From contig OY970832.1 of assembly GCA_963853835.1 (NCBI GenBank), positions 5,972,001 to 6,036,000 on the forward strand: a DNA stretch of 64,000 nucleotides, in the 5' to 3' direction. Both the position numbers and the translations under genes were made by a program. This DNA is from Calendula officinalis (taxonomy: Eukaryota > Streptophyta > Magnoliopsida > Asterales > Asteraceae). The notes beneath the pieces are model-generated. The model was given only the letters and a program-made list of their open reading frames with translations, had not been told where the DNA came from and did no database searches. Below are positions 21,035-35,341 of this stretch, one piece after another; the first letter of the stretch is position 1, and the number at the start of each line of letters is the position of its first letter.

Positions 21035-24000
21035 ATGATTAATGAATATTTTAATATTAATGTCCCTATTAATTCATGGTGGATTGACTCTGGATCCATG
21101 GTACACATTACTAATTTTTTACAGGGATTCCGTACAATCCGGAGATTGGAAAGAAACCAACGAACGGTTAAAGTCGGGAATGGAGTTGATTTAAATGTAG
21201 AAGTTGTAGGGACTCTTCCATTAATATCGGAGGGTGGCTATTGTTTAAATCTTTATGGAACTCTTTATGTACCGAGCATGACTCGAAACTTAATATCTGT
21301 ATCTAAACTAATTATTGATGACTTTATATTTACGTTTGGATACAATAAAGTATATATTATTTTAAATTTCCGTGTTGTTGGAAATGGTTGTCTTGAGGGA
21401 AACCTCTTTAAGTTATGTTTAGATAATCAATTTCAGAATCTTTATTATCATTTAACGTTAATGAGAATATGAATCAAAATAGGAGAAAACGAGATCTAGA
21501 AACCTCATCAATGTTATGGCATCAACGTTTAGGCCATATTTCACGAGACAGAATGACTAGACTTATGAAAGATGAAATTCTACCTCATATTGATTTCTCC
21601 GATTTTGAAAAATGTGTAGAATGTATTAAGGGAAAAATGACGAAAGGAAATAAGAAAGGTGCCACACGAAGTACCGGATTATTAAAACTAATCCATACCG
21701 ACATATGTGGACCTTTTCCTTCGGCCATTGGAGGTCATAAATCATTCATTACCTTCATTGACGATTACTCGCGTTACATGTACCTATTCTTAATTAACGA
21801 AAAACCTGAATCACTTGAAATGTTTAAAACTTTTAAAGCGGAAGTTGAGAATCAACTTGACCGCAAGATTAAAGTGGTGAGATCAGATAGGGGATGTGAG
21901 TATTATGGTAGACATACTGAAGTTGGTCAAGCTCCTGGATCTTTCTTTGACTTTTGCAAAGATCATGGAATTATTAACCAATATACCATGCCAGGTACCC
22001 CTCAGCAAAATGGTGTAGCTAAGAGGAGAAACCGCACCCTTATGGACATGGTTCGTAGTATGTTGGCAAATTCAAAGCTTCCTGAAATTCTTTGGACCGA
22101 GGCATTGAAAACTGTTTGTTCACATCCTTAACAGAGTTCCTTCAAAATCTGTTCCAAAGACACCATATGAAATTTGGACAGGAAGGAAACCTAGCTTACG
22201 ATATTTACGCGTTTGGGTATGTCCAACTGAAGCTAAGTTATACAATCCTCAATCACGAAAACTGGACTTAAAAACCGTTAGTTGCTATTTTATTGGATAC
22301 CCAGAACGATCAAAGGGTTACCGATTTTATTGCCCGTCTCATAGTACCAGAATCGTTGAGACACGCCATGCAGAGTTTCTTGAAAATGTTAACAACAGTG
22401 GGAGTGGTTCATTTAGAAGCATTGAACTACAAGAGGCTCGAGATGAGACACCAAGAATTCATGTGCCCATCCCGATTAACACGCCACTTGACACCTCGAA
22501 TGATCACTTAATTACTCAAGATCATCCTAATAATGTCGAGGAAAATGAACCTAACCATATAGCTAATGTTGAACCACAAGAAATTCAACAGCCATTGCGT
22601 AGGTCACAACGACAAAGGCACCCCACAAACTTTGACGATTAATATACCTATTTGAATGAGTCCGATTTCGACTTAGGAAAATTCAATGATCCCGTAACAT
22701 ATGAGGATGCCATTACTTGTGACCAATCGGCTCATTGGAGGGAAGCAATGGAAGATGAGCTGAATTCAATGAGCAAAAACAACGTTTGGGAACTTGCTGA
22801 ATTACCAAAGGGCGCAAAACCCGTTGGATGCAAGTGGGTTTTCAAAACAAAACTTGACCCAAATGGACGTGTTGAAAGATACAAAGCTCGTTTGGTCGCG
22901 AAAGGGTACACTCAAAAGGAGGGTATTGATTATAAAGAAACATTTTCTCCTGTATCGAGAAAAGACTCCCTAAGGATCGTAATGGCTCTTGTAGCTCATT
23001 TTAACTTAGAGTTACATCAAATGGACGTCAAAACGGCATTTCTTAATGGAGATTTACATGAAGATGTGTTCACGACCCAACCACAAGGTTTTAAATCTAA
23101 AGGCCAAGAACATTTAGTTTGTAAACTCAAGAAATCAATTTATGGGCTTAAGTAAGCATCCCATCAATGGTATTTAAAATTTCATGAAGTGATGAAGAAA
23201 TATAACTTTATCAAGAATCAGGTAGATCAGTGTGTATACCTCAAGATGAGTGGGAGCAATTTTATTATACTTGTGCTTTATGTTGATGATATTCTTTTAG
23301 CAAGTAATAATATTGATTTGTTGCATGAGTCAAAACGTTTTCTCTCTAGAAACTTTGACATGAAAGATCTCGGTGAGGCTTCGTATGTTATTGGAATTGA
23401 AATTCACCGAGATCGAGCCAATGGGACATTAGGATTATCCCAGAAGGCATATATTGAACGTGTACTCAATAGGTTCAATATGCAACATTGCTCGCCCACA
23501 ATCGCTCCCGTAATTAAGGGTGATGTTTTCGGGTCACATCAATGTCCGAAAACTGAGGTTGAACTTGAGGAAATGAGACTACTTCCTTATGCTTCCGTAG
23601 TAGGAAGTTTAACGTATGCTCAAGTTTGTACTCGACCAGATATCGCTTATATATGCGGCATGTTAGGCAGGTTTCAATCTAATCCTGGCCTACATCACTG
23701 GAAAGCTGCTAAGAAAGTATTACGATATTTACAAGGAACAAAAGAGTACAAATTAACTTACACTAGATCCGACATCCTTGAAATTATTGGATACTCGGAT
23801 TCAGACTTTGCGAAATGCAAAGACACTAATAAGTCAACTTCGGGATATATATTCATGCTATCAGGTGGACCCATTTCTTGGAAGAGTCATAAACAGGAGC
23901 TCACGACAACCTCAACTATGATGGCTGAGTATGTTGCAGTTTATAATGCAACATGCCATGCAATGTTGTTGAAAAATTTGATCACTGGACTCAAAGTTGT

Positions 24001-24262
24001 TAATTACATATCAAGGCCATTAAAGATTTATTGCAATAATAGTGCAGCTGTGAGCTTCTCGAACAGTAATAATTCAACTGGAGCTGGTTTATACCTCGAT
24101 ACAAAGTACTTATTCGTACGTGAAAGAGTGGAGGAACAACGTATATGTATCGAGCACATTAGAACTCATGAAATGCTTGCGGATCCGCTAACTAAAGGTC
24201 TACCACCCAAAGTATTTACAACTCACGTTTCTAATATGGGATTTCGTAGAGACCTTACATAA
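21035..24262 (+). pseudogene. Copia pol (protease, integrase, RT, RNase H), multiply broken
   Basis: Domains in copia order: protease WWIDSGS (21059 on), GAG-pre-integrase (MLWHQRLGHISRDRM), and integrase core with HTDICGPFP, VVRSDRGCEY and the QQNGVAKRRN region. RT follows with WKFVFKTK-like, YKARLVAKGYTQKEG and LYVDDILL (about 23277), then RNase H with GYSDSDFAKC and TSGYIFML, and the usual tail ADPLTKGLPPKVF. Breaks: frame change near 21470, frameshift near 22115 in integrase, further shifts between 22290 and 22650, a TAA near 22640, and a TAA at 23153-23155 inside RT (YGLK then ASHQW). Confidence 0.92.
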
Positions 24263-24634
24263 TGTTGTAGTTAGTGCACTATTTCATGATAACGTTTAAT
24301 TTCAAAACAAACGCTTTAAGACAATATCCTTCACCATAATGTCTAGTTTGTCTAAATTTACTTTTAACCGTGTACACTTATGTTTCATTATACACAAACT
24401 TATTTCCACATTATTTTGTCATTTTGGTTTATTGAAATTATATATTTCACATTAGTATCAATGTTATAATGGATGGGGGTCCCGTGTCAAACGCGACACG
24501 TGTGGCTGTATCTTTTTGCTTTGATTCTATTATGGAATTATGATTATTTATATAAACTTATAATTGGCCAATATAATTAGGGATTGTGGGTTTTTCCAGT
24601 AATAGTTCAAATGGTTCTAGGCCAAGTGGGAGAA
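24263..24634 (+). other. Copia 3' untranslated region and polypurine tract
   Basis: Ends with CCAAGTGGGAGAA just before the right LTR. It contains a 23-bp stretch (ATTAGGGATTGTGGGTTTTTCC at about 24579) that recurs inside the LTR near 24760. Confidence 0.7.
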
Positions 24635-24987
24635 TGTTAGAATATTCCCTTGACTAATGTGGCTTTAACCATTTGAACCCTTAACTATGCCTTAATGACA
24701 TATTATACCCTAACAATTAAATGTCAGTTATGTGATGGATGTAACTGTCATATCACATAAATTAGGGATTGTGGGTTTTTCCTGTATCTTGTCATTACAT
24801 ATTCTCACACTACAAACACCAAATCAATTGTGAGAAATCCCTCCATCGGATCAATTGACATCACTACCGGAATCGATCAATCCTAATGTTATGGCTTCAT
24901 CATCCAACCCTAATCTTCAATCGATTCTACCGTCAAGTAAGTTTCCTATCAATTGTAGTGTAAATTAATGATGATCATGATGATTAA

Positions 24988-26047
24988 GGTGGTGTTTGTT
25001 TTTTGTCAAAAAGTCTTTTTGGAGTCTTATGTCTGCAGACGGGAAGACATTTTGAAAAAAGAACGTTTGTTTTTTGGAAGTCGGAAGATGAGAAAAAGTC
25101 TTTTTGAGGTCTTTTGTGGGAAGACTTGGACCACAGTCTTCCAAGTTTGGAAGACATTTTACTTAAACATAAAAAAAGAATTTATTCATCATCACTACCA
25201 CTGCCACCCATACCACCGCCGCCACCACCACCAACCTCCGCCACCACCACCACCGCCGCCACCACCACCCGCCACCACATACCGTCACCACCACCACCAC
25301 TTGCCACCACATACTGCCACTACCACCACCACCTACCTCTACCAGCGCCACCTACCTCCACCACCACCTACCGCCACCACCACCATATACCTCCGCCACC
25401 ACCACCAACACCTACCTCCACCACCACCACCGACCGCCGCCACCACCACCTACCGCCGCCGCCACCACCTACCTCCACAACCACCACCACCACCTACCTC
25501 CGCCGCCACCACCTACCTCCGCCGCCACCACCTACCTCCGCCGCCACCACCTACCTCCACAACCACCACCACCCACCGCCACCTACCTCTAGCACCACCA
25601 CCCCCACTACCGACCACCACCACCACCCACCGCCGCCTACCTCCACCACCACAACCACCACCACCCCCACCTCCCGCCACCACCACCACACACCACCACC
25701 ACCTACCGCCACCACCTACCGCCACCACATACCGCCGCCACCACCACCACCACTAGCTACCCCACCGCCACCTACCGCCACCACCCACCGCCACCCACCG
25801 CCACCCACCGCCACCTACCGCCACCACCCACCACCACCTACCGTCGCCACCACCCACCACCACCTACCGCCACCACCACCCGCCCCACCCGCCACCACCG
25901 ATACCGTCGCTAAAAAATATTCGGTCTGCAGACATTGAAAAACAAACAGTCTTTGTCATAGAGACTGCAGACATTTGGTCTACATCTTCTCTGCAGATGT
26001 GGTCCGCAGACTGCAGACATTTTTCCTCTTCAAAAACAAACAGCACC
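24988..26047. mobile_element. PIF/Harbinger-type nonautonomous element, copy A (CCA/CCG core)
   Basis: Termini GGTGGTGTTTGTTTTT and AAAAACAAACAGCACC are inverted repeats. The target TAA is duplicated at 24985-24987 and 26048-26050; the uninterrupted site GATGATTAAACCTC is present in the left LTR (19219-19232), so both boundaries are exact. The arms are rich in CTGCAGAC and GGAAGAC motifs. The core (about 25190-25900) is a degenerate CCA/CCG/CAC triplet tract. Three-base TWA duplications define the PIF/Harbinger (Tourist) group. There is no transposase. Confidence 0.92.
25190..25910 (+). repeat. Degenerate CCACCA/CCGCCA triplet tract
   Basis: About 720 bp almost free of G outside CCG. Open in several frames as Pro/His/Thr/Arg-rich low-complexity translations (for example 24968-25756 and 25114-25938), which I regard as artefacts. 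Irregular units such as CACCACCTACCTCCGCCG occur in tandem near 25490-25560. Confidence 0.93.
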
Positions 26048-26079
26048 TAAACCTCTGTTATGTTATGAATTAATCAACA

Positions 26080-26565
26080 CAACGAATATTATTAATCATG
26101 GTGATTTCCACTCAAATACAGATTCGTTGAATTGAGAGAGAAAAATGAATCTAAAAAGTAAAAGAAAAAAAAAAACCCTTACGTTTTTTGGTTCGAAAGT
26201 TCCGTGATGATTTACCATGACACTTTCTTTGTTGCAAGCTTCATTTTAATTTATCTTAGGCAGGAAACAGAGCCCCTTGTCAAAATACTTGACATTTGAT
26301 ACCAGTTTCTTTCGTCAAACCTCTACCACTAACCACTTTGAAGGTCACGTTCAATCAACGCTCCGACTGAAAAATGATTCTTCACAAGCAACACAAATGA
26401 CCATTACTCGTAAGCAACACAAGCGACTCATGTTCCGTTCATTAACACCGTCAAATAGGAAGGACCAAAAAGAACCAAAAGTTTTAAAATAAGGACTGTG
26501 TCTACACTTTCGATACTACACGGTCCAAATGAGTAATTTGGTCAAACCACGATTTTTGCAACTTA
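26080..26565. other. Intergenic stretch right of the copia element
   Basis: No recognised gene. A 71-codon open frame at 26277-26492 shows no family resemblance. Confidence 0.4.
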
Positions 26566-26691
26566 GGACATGTTTGGGATAACTTATTTAAGAGGCTTAT
26601 TAGCTTATAAGTTTATATAAGTCATGTTTAAAAGGCTTAATTAAGTTTATAAGCTAATAAACACATTAAATAAACTTTCCCAAACATGTCC
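26566..26691. mobile_element. Small fold-back MITE (126 bp)
   Basis: GGACATGTTTGGGATAAC and its inverted counterpart TTTCCCAAACATGTCC form the ends, and the interior AGCTTATAAGTTTATA also folds. Flanks are TTA and TTG, a possible degraded TTA duplication of Tourist type. Confidence 0.7.
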
Positions 26692-26948
26692 TTGGTCTAA
26701 TATTATGTCTAAAGAAAGAAATGAAAATCTAGCATCGATCATATCCACACTAGAAGTTAAAAGGATTTATTCTCCCAGAAACTTTCCTCTTTGGATGCAG
26801 CATCCATAAATCACCAAACCTTGTCATATTCTCTTGTCAAAGTTCAAGGCAGTTTTGGTTACATTGAAGATAGAACAAGAATATTTACTTTTTTAAATAA
26901 GGATGGGCATGTGGTCTTTTGGTTATACTATATCTTATAAACGTTTTA

Positions 26949-28164
26949 GGTGTTGTTTGTTTTTTGACAAAAGGTCTTCCTGTGGTTTTTTGTCTTCGCG
27001 GCGCAGACCACGCGCAGAAAAAGGCTTGCGCAGATGTTTGTTTTTCGGAAGCCCGCACACCTTATTTTGTATGCCTAAGGTCTTCCCCAGGAAGACTTGG
27101 GCATTAGCTTCTTGGGTCTTCCAAACTTAAAAAAAAAACATCTTCAAACTTAATTAATATATATTATTATAATGTTAATATATAATATTATTATATTAAT
27201 TAATTTTATTATTATATTAATATATTACATTATTATGTGAATATATAATATTATTATATTAGTTAATATTATTATTTTATTAATTAATATTATTATTATA
27301 TTAATTAATATTATTATTATATTAATATATAATATTATTATATTATTAGATAATAAGATATATTATTAAATTTAAATTATAAATATTATTAAATTTAAAT
27401 TATATATATTACTATTATATATAAATATAATATAATATTAATATATTAACTAATATTATTAGTATATTAATTAATACTATCAATATTATATTAATATATA
27501 TTATTATTATATTAATGTATAATATTATTATCTTAATTAATATTTATTATATATATAAACATACTTTTCATATTCTTTTAATATTAATCTTATTCATTCA
27601 CATATTAAATACTTGATAAACCAAGCAACATTAATGGTCAAGGGAATACAAAGAAATGGCCATTATATTCCTTAGTATTCTTATTACATTTTTCTTTCCC
27701 ATTACCTACTTTAAACCAAGCGCCCCGAATATCATTGTTATTTGGTTATGTAGAAATTGGATTTCATTGTTGTTGTTATACATAAATTGATTATTGAAAG
27801 ACTTTGAAAAAAAAACTTTGGCAATGTATGAATTCAAGATGGAGTATATTTTAAATTTCATTATTTGTTAAATTAAAAATTTTCGCAAGGATTTGACCAA
27901 AAAAAATAAAAATAAAACAAAGATTGTAAATAAATTGCAAGATAGAAGTAAACAAATTGCTATTGCAATGTATGGATTATTTCAATATTGAAAGATGGAG
28001 TATATTTTAAATTTCAGTTTTTTTAAGCAGTCTGCAGATGTTCAAAAACAAACAACAGTTTTCTTGCAGACTGCAGACCTTTGGTCCATCTCAGAAGCTG
28101 CAGCAGCTGGCAGATGTGGTCCGCAGACAACAGATCTTTTTGCTCTGAAAAAACAAACAACACC
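26949..28164. mobile_element. PIF/Harbinger-type nonautonomous element, copy B (AT-triplet core)
   Basis: Ends GGTGTTGTTTGTTTTTTGAC and AAAAAACAAACAACACC are inverted repeats, flanked by TTA on both sides (26946-26948, 28165-28167). The arms share the GGAAGAC and CTGCAGAC motifs of copies A and C. Where those have CCA triplets, this copy has an ATTATT/ATATTA tract at about 27150-27550, followed by unique AT-rich DNA. Confidence 0.88.
27150..27560. repeat. Degenerate ATT/ATA low-complexity tract
   Basis: Consists almost only of A and T in patterns such as AATATTATTATATTAATT. It occupies the core position of Harbinger-like copy B. Confidence 0.85.
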
Positions 28165-29121
28165 TTAGTGTAAGTATTAATACTATAGTTTATCTTAAAC
28201 TTTTTATGATGATAATACATTTTCAAGTTTAATATGGCAATATCCATGCATGTGAACTTTTATACACTTGCACTTTGTCTTGTCTCTTGTCATATCTATA
28301 TCAAAGTCCGATGTTTGGACATGGGTCATCAAGATTCAGCTCACAAAATTTAGAGGTATAATTTTCAAAATTAGATTGTATGTATACACACGTGTAAAAT
28401 TCCACTATAATCAAGATAATATCAAGTGTCATATTAAAATTTGACAGACTAAAGGGCTAAAAGGAGAAAAAATATCAAATACTATAACTTAGGGTGAGAC
28501 ACTTTTTAGCAGAATTTTTTTAACTATTTGATTATAGAGCCACATATATGAGTATGACACATGGATCCGCTGTGAACATATGTGTGTATGTGACGCCAAA
28601 ATGCATTATTGTGACATGAAATGGGTACCATGGGTCCATAGTCATCACTGTATTTTAATTTTGCCAATCAAATCAACATTACAATAAAATACATTATTGC
28701 AGAATTCTTGAGATGACAACCATGCAGTCTAATACGTCATGTTGGACTTCCAGCAATAAAAATATTTAAATACTCAAAATGCGAAAAGGAATTATTATAA
28801 GTAGAAGTATTATTATTATAAATTAAACAAATAATTGGTGACCCGTGTTATAAAAAAAATAGAAATGTTAACACTGTGGATAAAAGAAATGGAAGTTATC
28901 ATCGATATCAATAGTTTAATACAACTCATTTCGTTAATCGTTGATGAGTTACCGACAGATTTTTATAATTCGAAAGCAGCAAATTACTACGAGTACAATT
29001 TTCTACAAACAACTCTCTTCTTAATGAAAAAGAAAGGAAATACAAGTGAAGAAAACATAACCAAATTTTTATTTGAACGGCGGTATTTATATTAAAAGCT
29101 AGTAAATGCTAGACAAAATAA
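28165..29121. other. Intergenic stretch, no gene assigned
   Basis: AT-rich. An 86-codon plus-strand frame at 28835-29095 is not recognised and its start is doubtful. Confidence 0.4.
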
Positions 29122-29325
29122 TTACAAACTAATGAAATTATCTATAGGATTGTTTAACCAACCTACCCAATTGAATCGTACTTTAGGATTTCGATATGAA
29201 ATCCACATATACGATTGAAATACAATAGAATCCCAAAGAGTCACTTTCTTAAGTTTAAGATTAGAGAAAATCAAAGCATTACGAAATTTCCATATGGACC
29301 ACATCATCGTACATACAATCCCGAT
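29122..29325 (-). pseudogene. 3' fragment of a LINE (non-LTR retrotransposon)
   Basis: The minus-strand translation MMWSIWKFRNALIFSNLKLK followed by SYMWISYRNPKVRFNWVGWLNNP resembles the C-terminal tail after the zf-RVT domain of plant LINE reverse transcriptases, where W.IWK.RN..IF and a late WISYR..K...W..WL.NP are typical. Only about 65 codons remain, with stops upstream. Confidence 0.6.
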
Positions 29326-29454
29326 ATTCCGAGTAACATAAGCAAATTGTCATTAAAAGAAATCGATGCACTATTTAGCTGCATATTAAAAGAGCTTTTT
29401 AGTGAGTAAATAATATCTTCTGTGTCTCATTCAAAAATGAAAATATATATCTCT

Positions 29455-29455
<1 letters not shown>

Positions 29456-29490
<35 letters not shown>
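29456..29490. repeat. (TA)n microsatellite, about 35 bp
   Basis: Left border of the inverted-repeat element at 29491-33464. Confidence 0.95.
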
Positions 29491-29493
<3 letters not shown>

Positions 29494-30254
29494 GAGAGTT
29501 ATATAGAGAACCCTATATTTCGTACAGAACCCGTAGAACTTTCTATTAGCGAATCCGGACCATTGGATTTAAAAATCAATGGTTAAGATGGATTATGTCA
29601 ATTTCGTAAATAATGCATATCATATTTTTGGAATTTAATTAATTAAAAGGGTAGAAAAGTAATTGTCAAAGAATAATAAAATAAAATAAAAAAATTAAAA
29701 CCCCTTAAAAATACGGTTTTTCCTCCTCAGTTTGTTATATGGCCAAAAATTTAGGAGAAGTTGCTTTATTAGGGTTTCTTCTCCCAAATATCTTCTCCAA
29801 AAAAATTAAACTGCCTCATTCCGTCCGATTCTTGCTCGCCGAAAACACAGACGATTCATTTCATTCTACCACCACCACTTGATTCGTTCATCAGACTTAT
29901 AGGTGTGAAGGATGCCTTCGCTATTGATAATATCACGATAACCGTTTTTTGCTTCGAATCGGAAACTACATCAGGATGATATCTTTTCGCCAAATTCCAG
30001 TACGTAAATGTGGAATTGTGGAGTTATTTATTCGAGGAATTTTTTGAAATTCTTTTTTTTAGAGAGAAAAAGGGGGAGAACAAGGTCTTACATGAAGAAG
30101 AAGATGATGACGAGGATATGTAATAGGCTACGATCAGCCTACCACCACATAAGATAGGTAATTTGACTTATTTTAATCTAACAAATTAATTTTTAACTTT
30201 ATATATAAAACGTTTTGTTTACATTAAGTTCCTATAAAATACATTCCCACTTAT

Positions 30255-32614
30255 TGTAACACCGCAAAATCTGATCCACTTTTTTTTTTTACAACAAATG
30301 CGGAAGCGTTTCAAAATTACATATATATAACTTGTTATTCACAAGTTATGAAAAAACATAAGATATATAATTTTACAAAAGTTAACTTTCCAAAATAGTG
30401 TTACTTAACATTACAGCTCGACATCAAAATCATTTCTTTAAGTCTTGGTCAATCATTCCTAATCTTAATCTCCAAAAGACTCATCCATCTACAACCTGTT
30501 AAAAGATTCAACATAGTGGGGGATTAGCACGAAGCTAAGTGAATGAAAATATAACATTTTATATTGTCTAAGTACAACAATCTCGATTCACAATCTTCAC
30601 AGATTCACAATCTTTACAGATTCACAAATAACGAGAGGTCCGGCGGTTTTGCAGAACCTTACAACTGTTGTGGGCCTAACAACAGCTTACCGATAGCCCT
30701 TTACTCATTAGCAATGGTAAAGCTTCCTTAAGACACAACGAATATGCCAAGGTACAATTACCGTTATCTAACAGTAAACGAAAGCTCAGCCACCCAGTCA
30801 AGCTGCCTCTATACTTTTTCATGTGCACATATCGATTAATTAACACATAGCCAGTTAATTATCATATACCATTAATACCGGTCCTGAAATAACGAAGCAG
30901 TACTAATGAATCAGCACTAACTGATCAGCACTAACTGATCAACACTAACTGAATCAGCACTAACGGAATCAGCACTAACGGGGTCAACACTAACTGATCA
31001 ACACTAATGGGATCAACACTAACCACTTTCAATTGAAATCAAAACCATTGCAATTTAAACAATACAAAGGTTATAAATCCACTCACATTTGCCAAGTCTC
31101 TTTCCACTCAGTTGTCTAATATCACTGAGTCTCTTTTCCTTTTCCTGATAATCAAAACAATATCCGAATTAGTAATCAAATTTTACCAAAGTATACTTTT
31201 AACAAAATTTTCATTACTAAGACTTCATTTAGCCAATAACCAAATACATGCAACAACTATCATGGCTAACTAAATAATTTGAGCAAATCTTCATACGTAA
31301 CTAATTCAAACAAGAATTATGTTATTCTTTATTTCCTTCTTCAATTAATTCACATATACATAAACAAATAATCAAGGCTTTTGAATTCATACGTATTACC
31401 AATTTACATATCTTTTCTTTTCAATTCGTGACAATGCAGTAGCTTTAATGTTTAATATAAACAAAACAAATTTGGTTTCCATTAAACCCACACTATAAAG
31501 ACGAATTAATATCAAAATATTTTAGTATGATACAAGTACCATTTGACTGTAACAAACTCAAAGTCTAACTAATCACTTTTTGTTTTAACAACTTATTATG
31601 ATTTTGACCCAAAAATGTTACATAATACTTTAACAATCAAAATGACCATTCTTTTACACACTTACAACTATACTACATGAAATTACCACTTTGACTATTT
31701 CAAGTCAAAGTTTAAGAATCATTTGTGCAATTTTAACCATTTTGGCCCAAACGGGTCAAAGTCTCAACTTTTATCTATAACTCTAAACAAACCCATAATT
31801 TATTCTTAATTTTAACACGTCATCTTTGTGATGAATTGAGCATTCAAAATTTAATTCAAACTTTCTGCTTTTTTGACTCAAAAGTCCTTTAACACAATTT
31901 GTCTATAATAGTCAAAACTAACATTTAACCAAACACAACTTTTTACAAAACAATTTCTATAACCTCTTAACAAAATCAGTCATTACTAACCACTTAGCAT
32001 CTAGAAACATTTATATTAACATCAAAATCACACTTTTTAACAAGAATTTTCAAGAATCCTTAAACCCTAAATCCTACATCTTTTAAGAACTTCAATAATA
32101 AAGAAGAAGAGATAATTACCTACTTGATTTCCTGCACAACAGCAAGTTTAGGACTAAAATTCATCAAGACTTAAAGCTTCGATCTTTATTTGGGAAAGAA
32201 AGGAGTTATGTGTGTGTTTTAATGTGTGTGTATAAAGCAGAGACGAAAGAGATTGAGATTGAAGGAAAAATTAGATTTTTCTTCATTAGGTGACTCACCC
32301 ATACCCACATAACACGTGTTCAACAAGAGGAATTCCAAAATTTCATTTAATACAATGTAATATTATGTATCTGGTTCATAATTAATTAATTTAAAATACT
32401 TAACTAACTCTGTTTCCAATAACGAAGATATATTTGGAACTTTGGTTCAAAAATGAATCTAATGACATAAAAATCAATCAAAATATCTAAATATTTTAGT
32501 TTCAACTAATTTTAACCCCTTGGTAAAATAATAATTAATTCAAATAAACTAGTAAATAATATTTGTCACTTACTGAAAGTGATAAAACACTAGGCCGGGT
32601 TTCAGGGTGTTACA
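30255..32614. mobile_element. Solo LTR, 2360 bp
   Basis: Begins TGTAACACC, ends GGTGTTACA, flanked by the perfect 5-bp duplication CTTAT (30250-30254, 32615-32619). No internal coding region, primer-binding site or second LTR is present, so this is a solo LTR from unequal recombination or a very short nonautonomous element. TGTAACACC...GGTGTTACA ends are common in plant Ty3/gypsy (Tekay/Del-like) LTRs; lineage is not proven. Confidence 0.85.
30908..31024 (+). repeat. Minisatellite of ATCAGCACTAACTG-type units
   Basis: About seven or eight imperfect 14- to 17-bp units (GATCAGCACTAACT, GGATCAACACTAAC) inside the solo LTR. Confidence 0.85.
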
Positions 32615-33460
32615 CTTATTCTTTTTAGTTGTCACCTGTTTGTATGTTAATATGAATTCAAGTTTTAATATATCATCAGATTCTATTGGATTTTGTCAAA
32701 ACTTTAATCTAATCATGAATACATCTTTATTATTATTATGTTGCATATATGTTCTATTTAGTTTGTAGTTGTGTTCTTTTTTAAATATGTATGTTTTCTT
32801 TTAATGTTTTGCACCTTGTGATACAAGAAAAATTGACAAGTTAAACAAGTGGAAAAAGATCAAAGGAGCATTTTGAGTTAGGTATATAAGGAAGAAAGTT
32901 GTTTCAAAAGGGAACATAATTGCACACTTGCAACCATTTGGATGCATATATGTAATTGTTTGAATACATAGATGTATTTTATGAAATTACTTTTGATTTT
33001 GTGTATGAATAACTTCAACATGTATGTATTATGTTTGTTCTAACAATTTTGTAAAATTTGGATATAAATTTCATTCGTGGAACATGTTTATTTTATGTTA
33101 CATATATGTTCACTATATATACAAACCCGCACATTAACACATATGCATAATCGTAAATCGAATAATTTTCTGAAATAAAATGCAAGAAAACATATATGCA
33201 CGTCTATAAAATAACATATTTGCATAACTGTAAAATAACATAGATGTATAACCGTAAAATAACATGTATGCAACCAAAGATAACATAATTTAATGCCTAA
33301 ATTTTAGGAATTTTTCAAAAATGGAAAAAATGTAAAATGTCTTAAATACCCATGGACAATTAAATGAATTAATTAATTCAAAATTAATTTACTAAATTCT
33401 GATTGGCTAATAAGAGTTCTACGAGTTCTGCACGCTATATATGGTTCTCTATATAACTCG

Positions 33461-33464
<4 letters not shown>

Positions 33465-33502
<38 letters not shown>
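33465..33502. repeat. (TA)n microsatellite shared by two elements
   Basis: About 38 bp. It forms the right border of element 29491-33464 and the left border of element 33503-35175. Confidence 0.95.
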
Positions 33503-35271
<1,769 letters not shown>

Positions 35272-35341
35272 TCATTTATGCACCACAACTTTTAGTCTCT
35301 ATACCACATAGTACAAGTTTTACAGCGAACTGTACAAGTAG

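Larger units (their letters stand above)
8611..26079 (+). mobile_element. Decayed Ty1/copia LTR retrotransposon, interrupted by nested insertions
   Basis: Plus-strand element. Its left LTR is 8611-8740 plus 19088-19255, split by the gypsy element. The primer-binding site is at 19258, gag at 20332, pol at 21035-24262, the polypurine tract AAGTGGGAGA just before 24635, and the right LTR 24635-26079, itself holding a Harbinger-like insertion. The left LTR lacks the first ~88 bp present in the right LTR, so homology starts at GTCAGTTATGTGATGG. Shared LTR parts differ at only about four or five positions in ~300 bp, yet gag and pol are broken by deletion, stops and frameshifts. The element cannot be autonomous. 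Confidence 0.9.
24635..26079 (+). repeat. Copia right LTR, containing a Harbinger-like insertion
   Basis: Starts TGTTAGAATATTCCC and ends TTAATCAACA. Without the 24988-26047 insertion it is about 385 bp long. Confidence 0.9.
29491..33464. mobile_element. TA-tract-flanked element 1 with ~65-bp inverted termini (about 4 kb)
   Basis: The left end GAGTTATATAGAGAACC followed by CAGAACCCGTAGAAC, and the inverted right end with the same two blocks (minus-strand read from 33464), pair over about 65 bp at roughly 80% identity. Both ends abut (TA)n tracts, and no other target duplication is visible. The interior holds a 2.36-kb solo LTR (30255-32614) and otherwise noncoding DNA. The superfamily is unassigned; rice Micron elements are reported to sit within (TA)n arrays in the same way. 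Confidence 0.75.

Noticed and set aside
24968..25938. Two overlapping plus-strand open frames of 262 and 274 codons, Pro/His/Thr-rich
   Set aside because: They read through a degenerate CCA/CCG triplet tract inside a Harbinger-like element and are open simply because the tract lacks stop codons. No domain, no conserved composition between frames.
27150..27560. Matrix attachment region or replication origin in the AT-only tract
   Set aside because: Composition alone is not evidence, and the tract is explained as the core of a transposable element.
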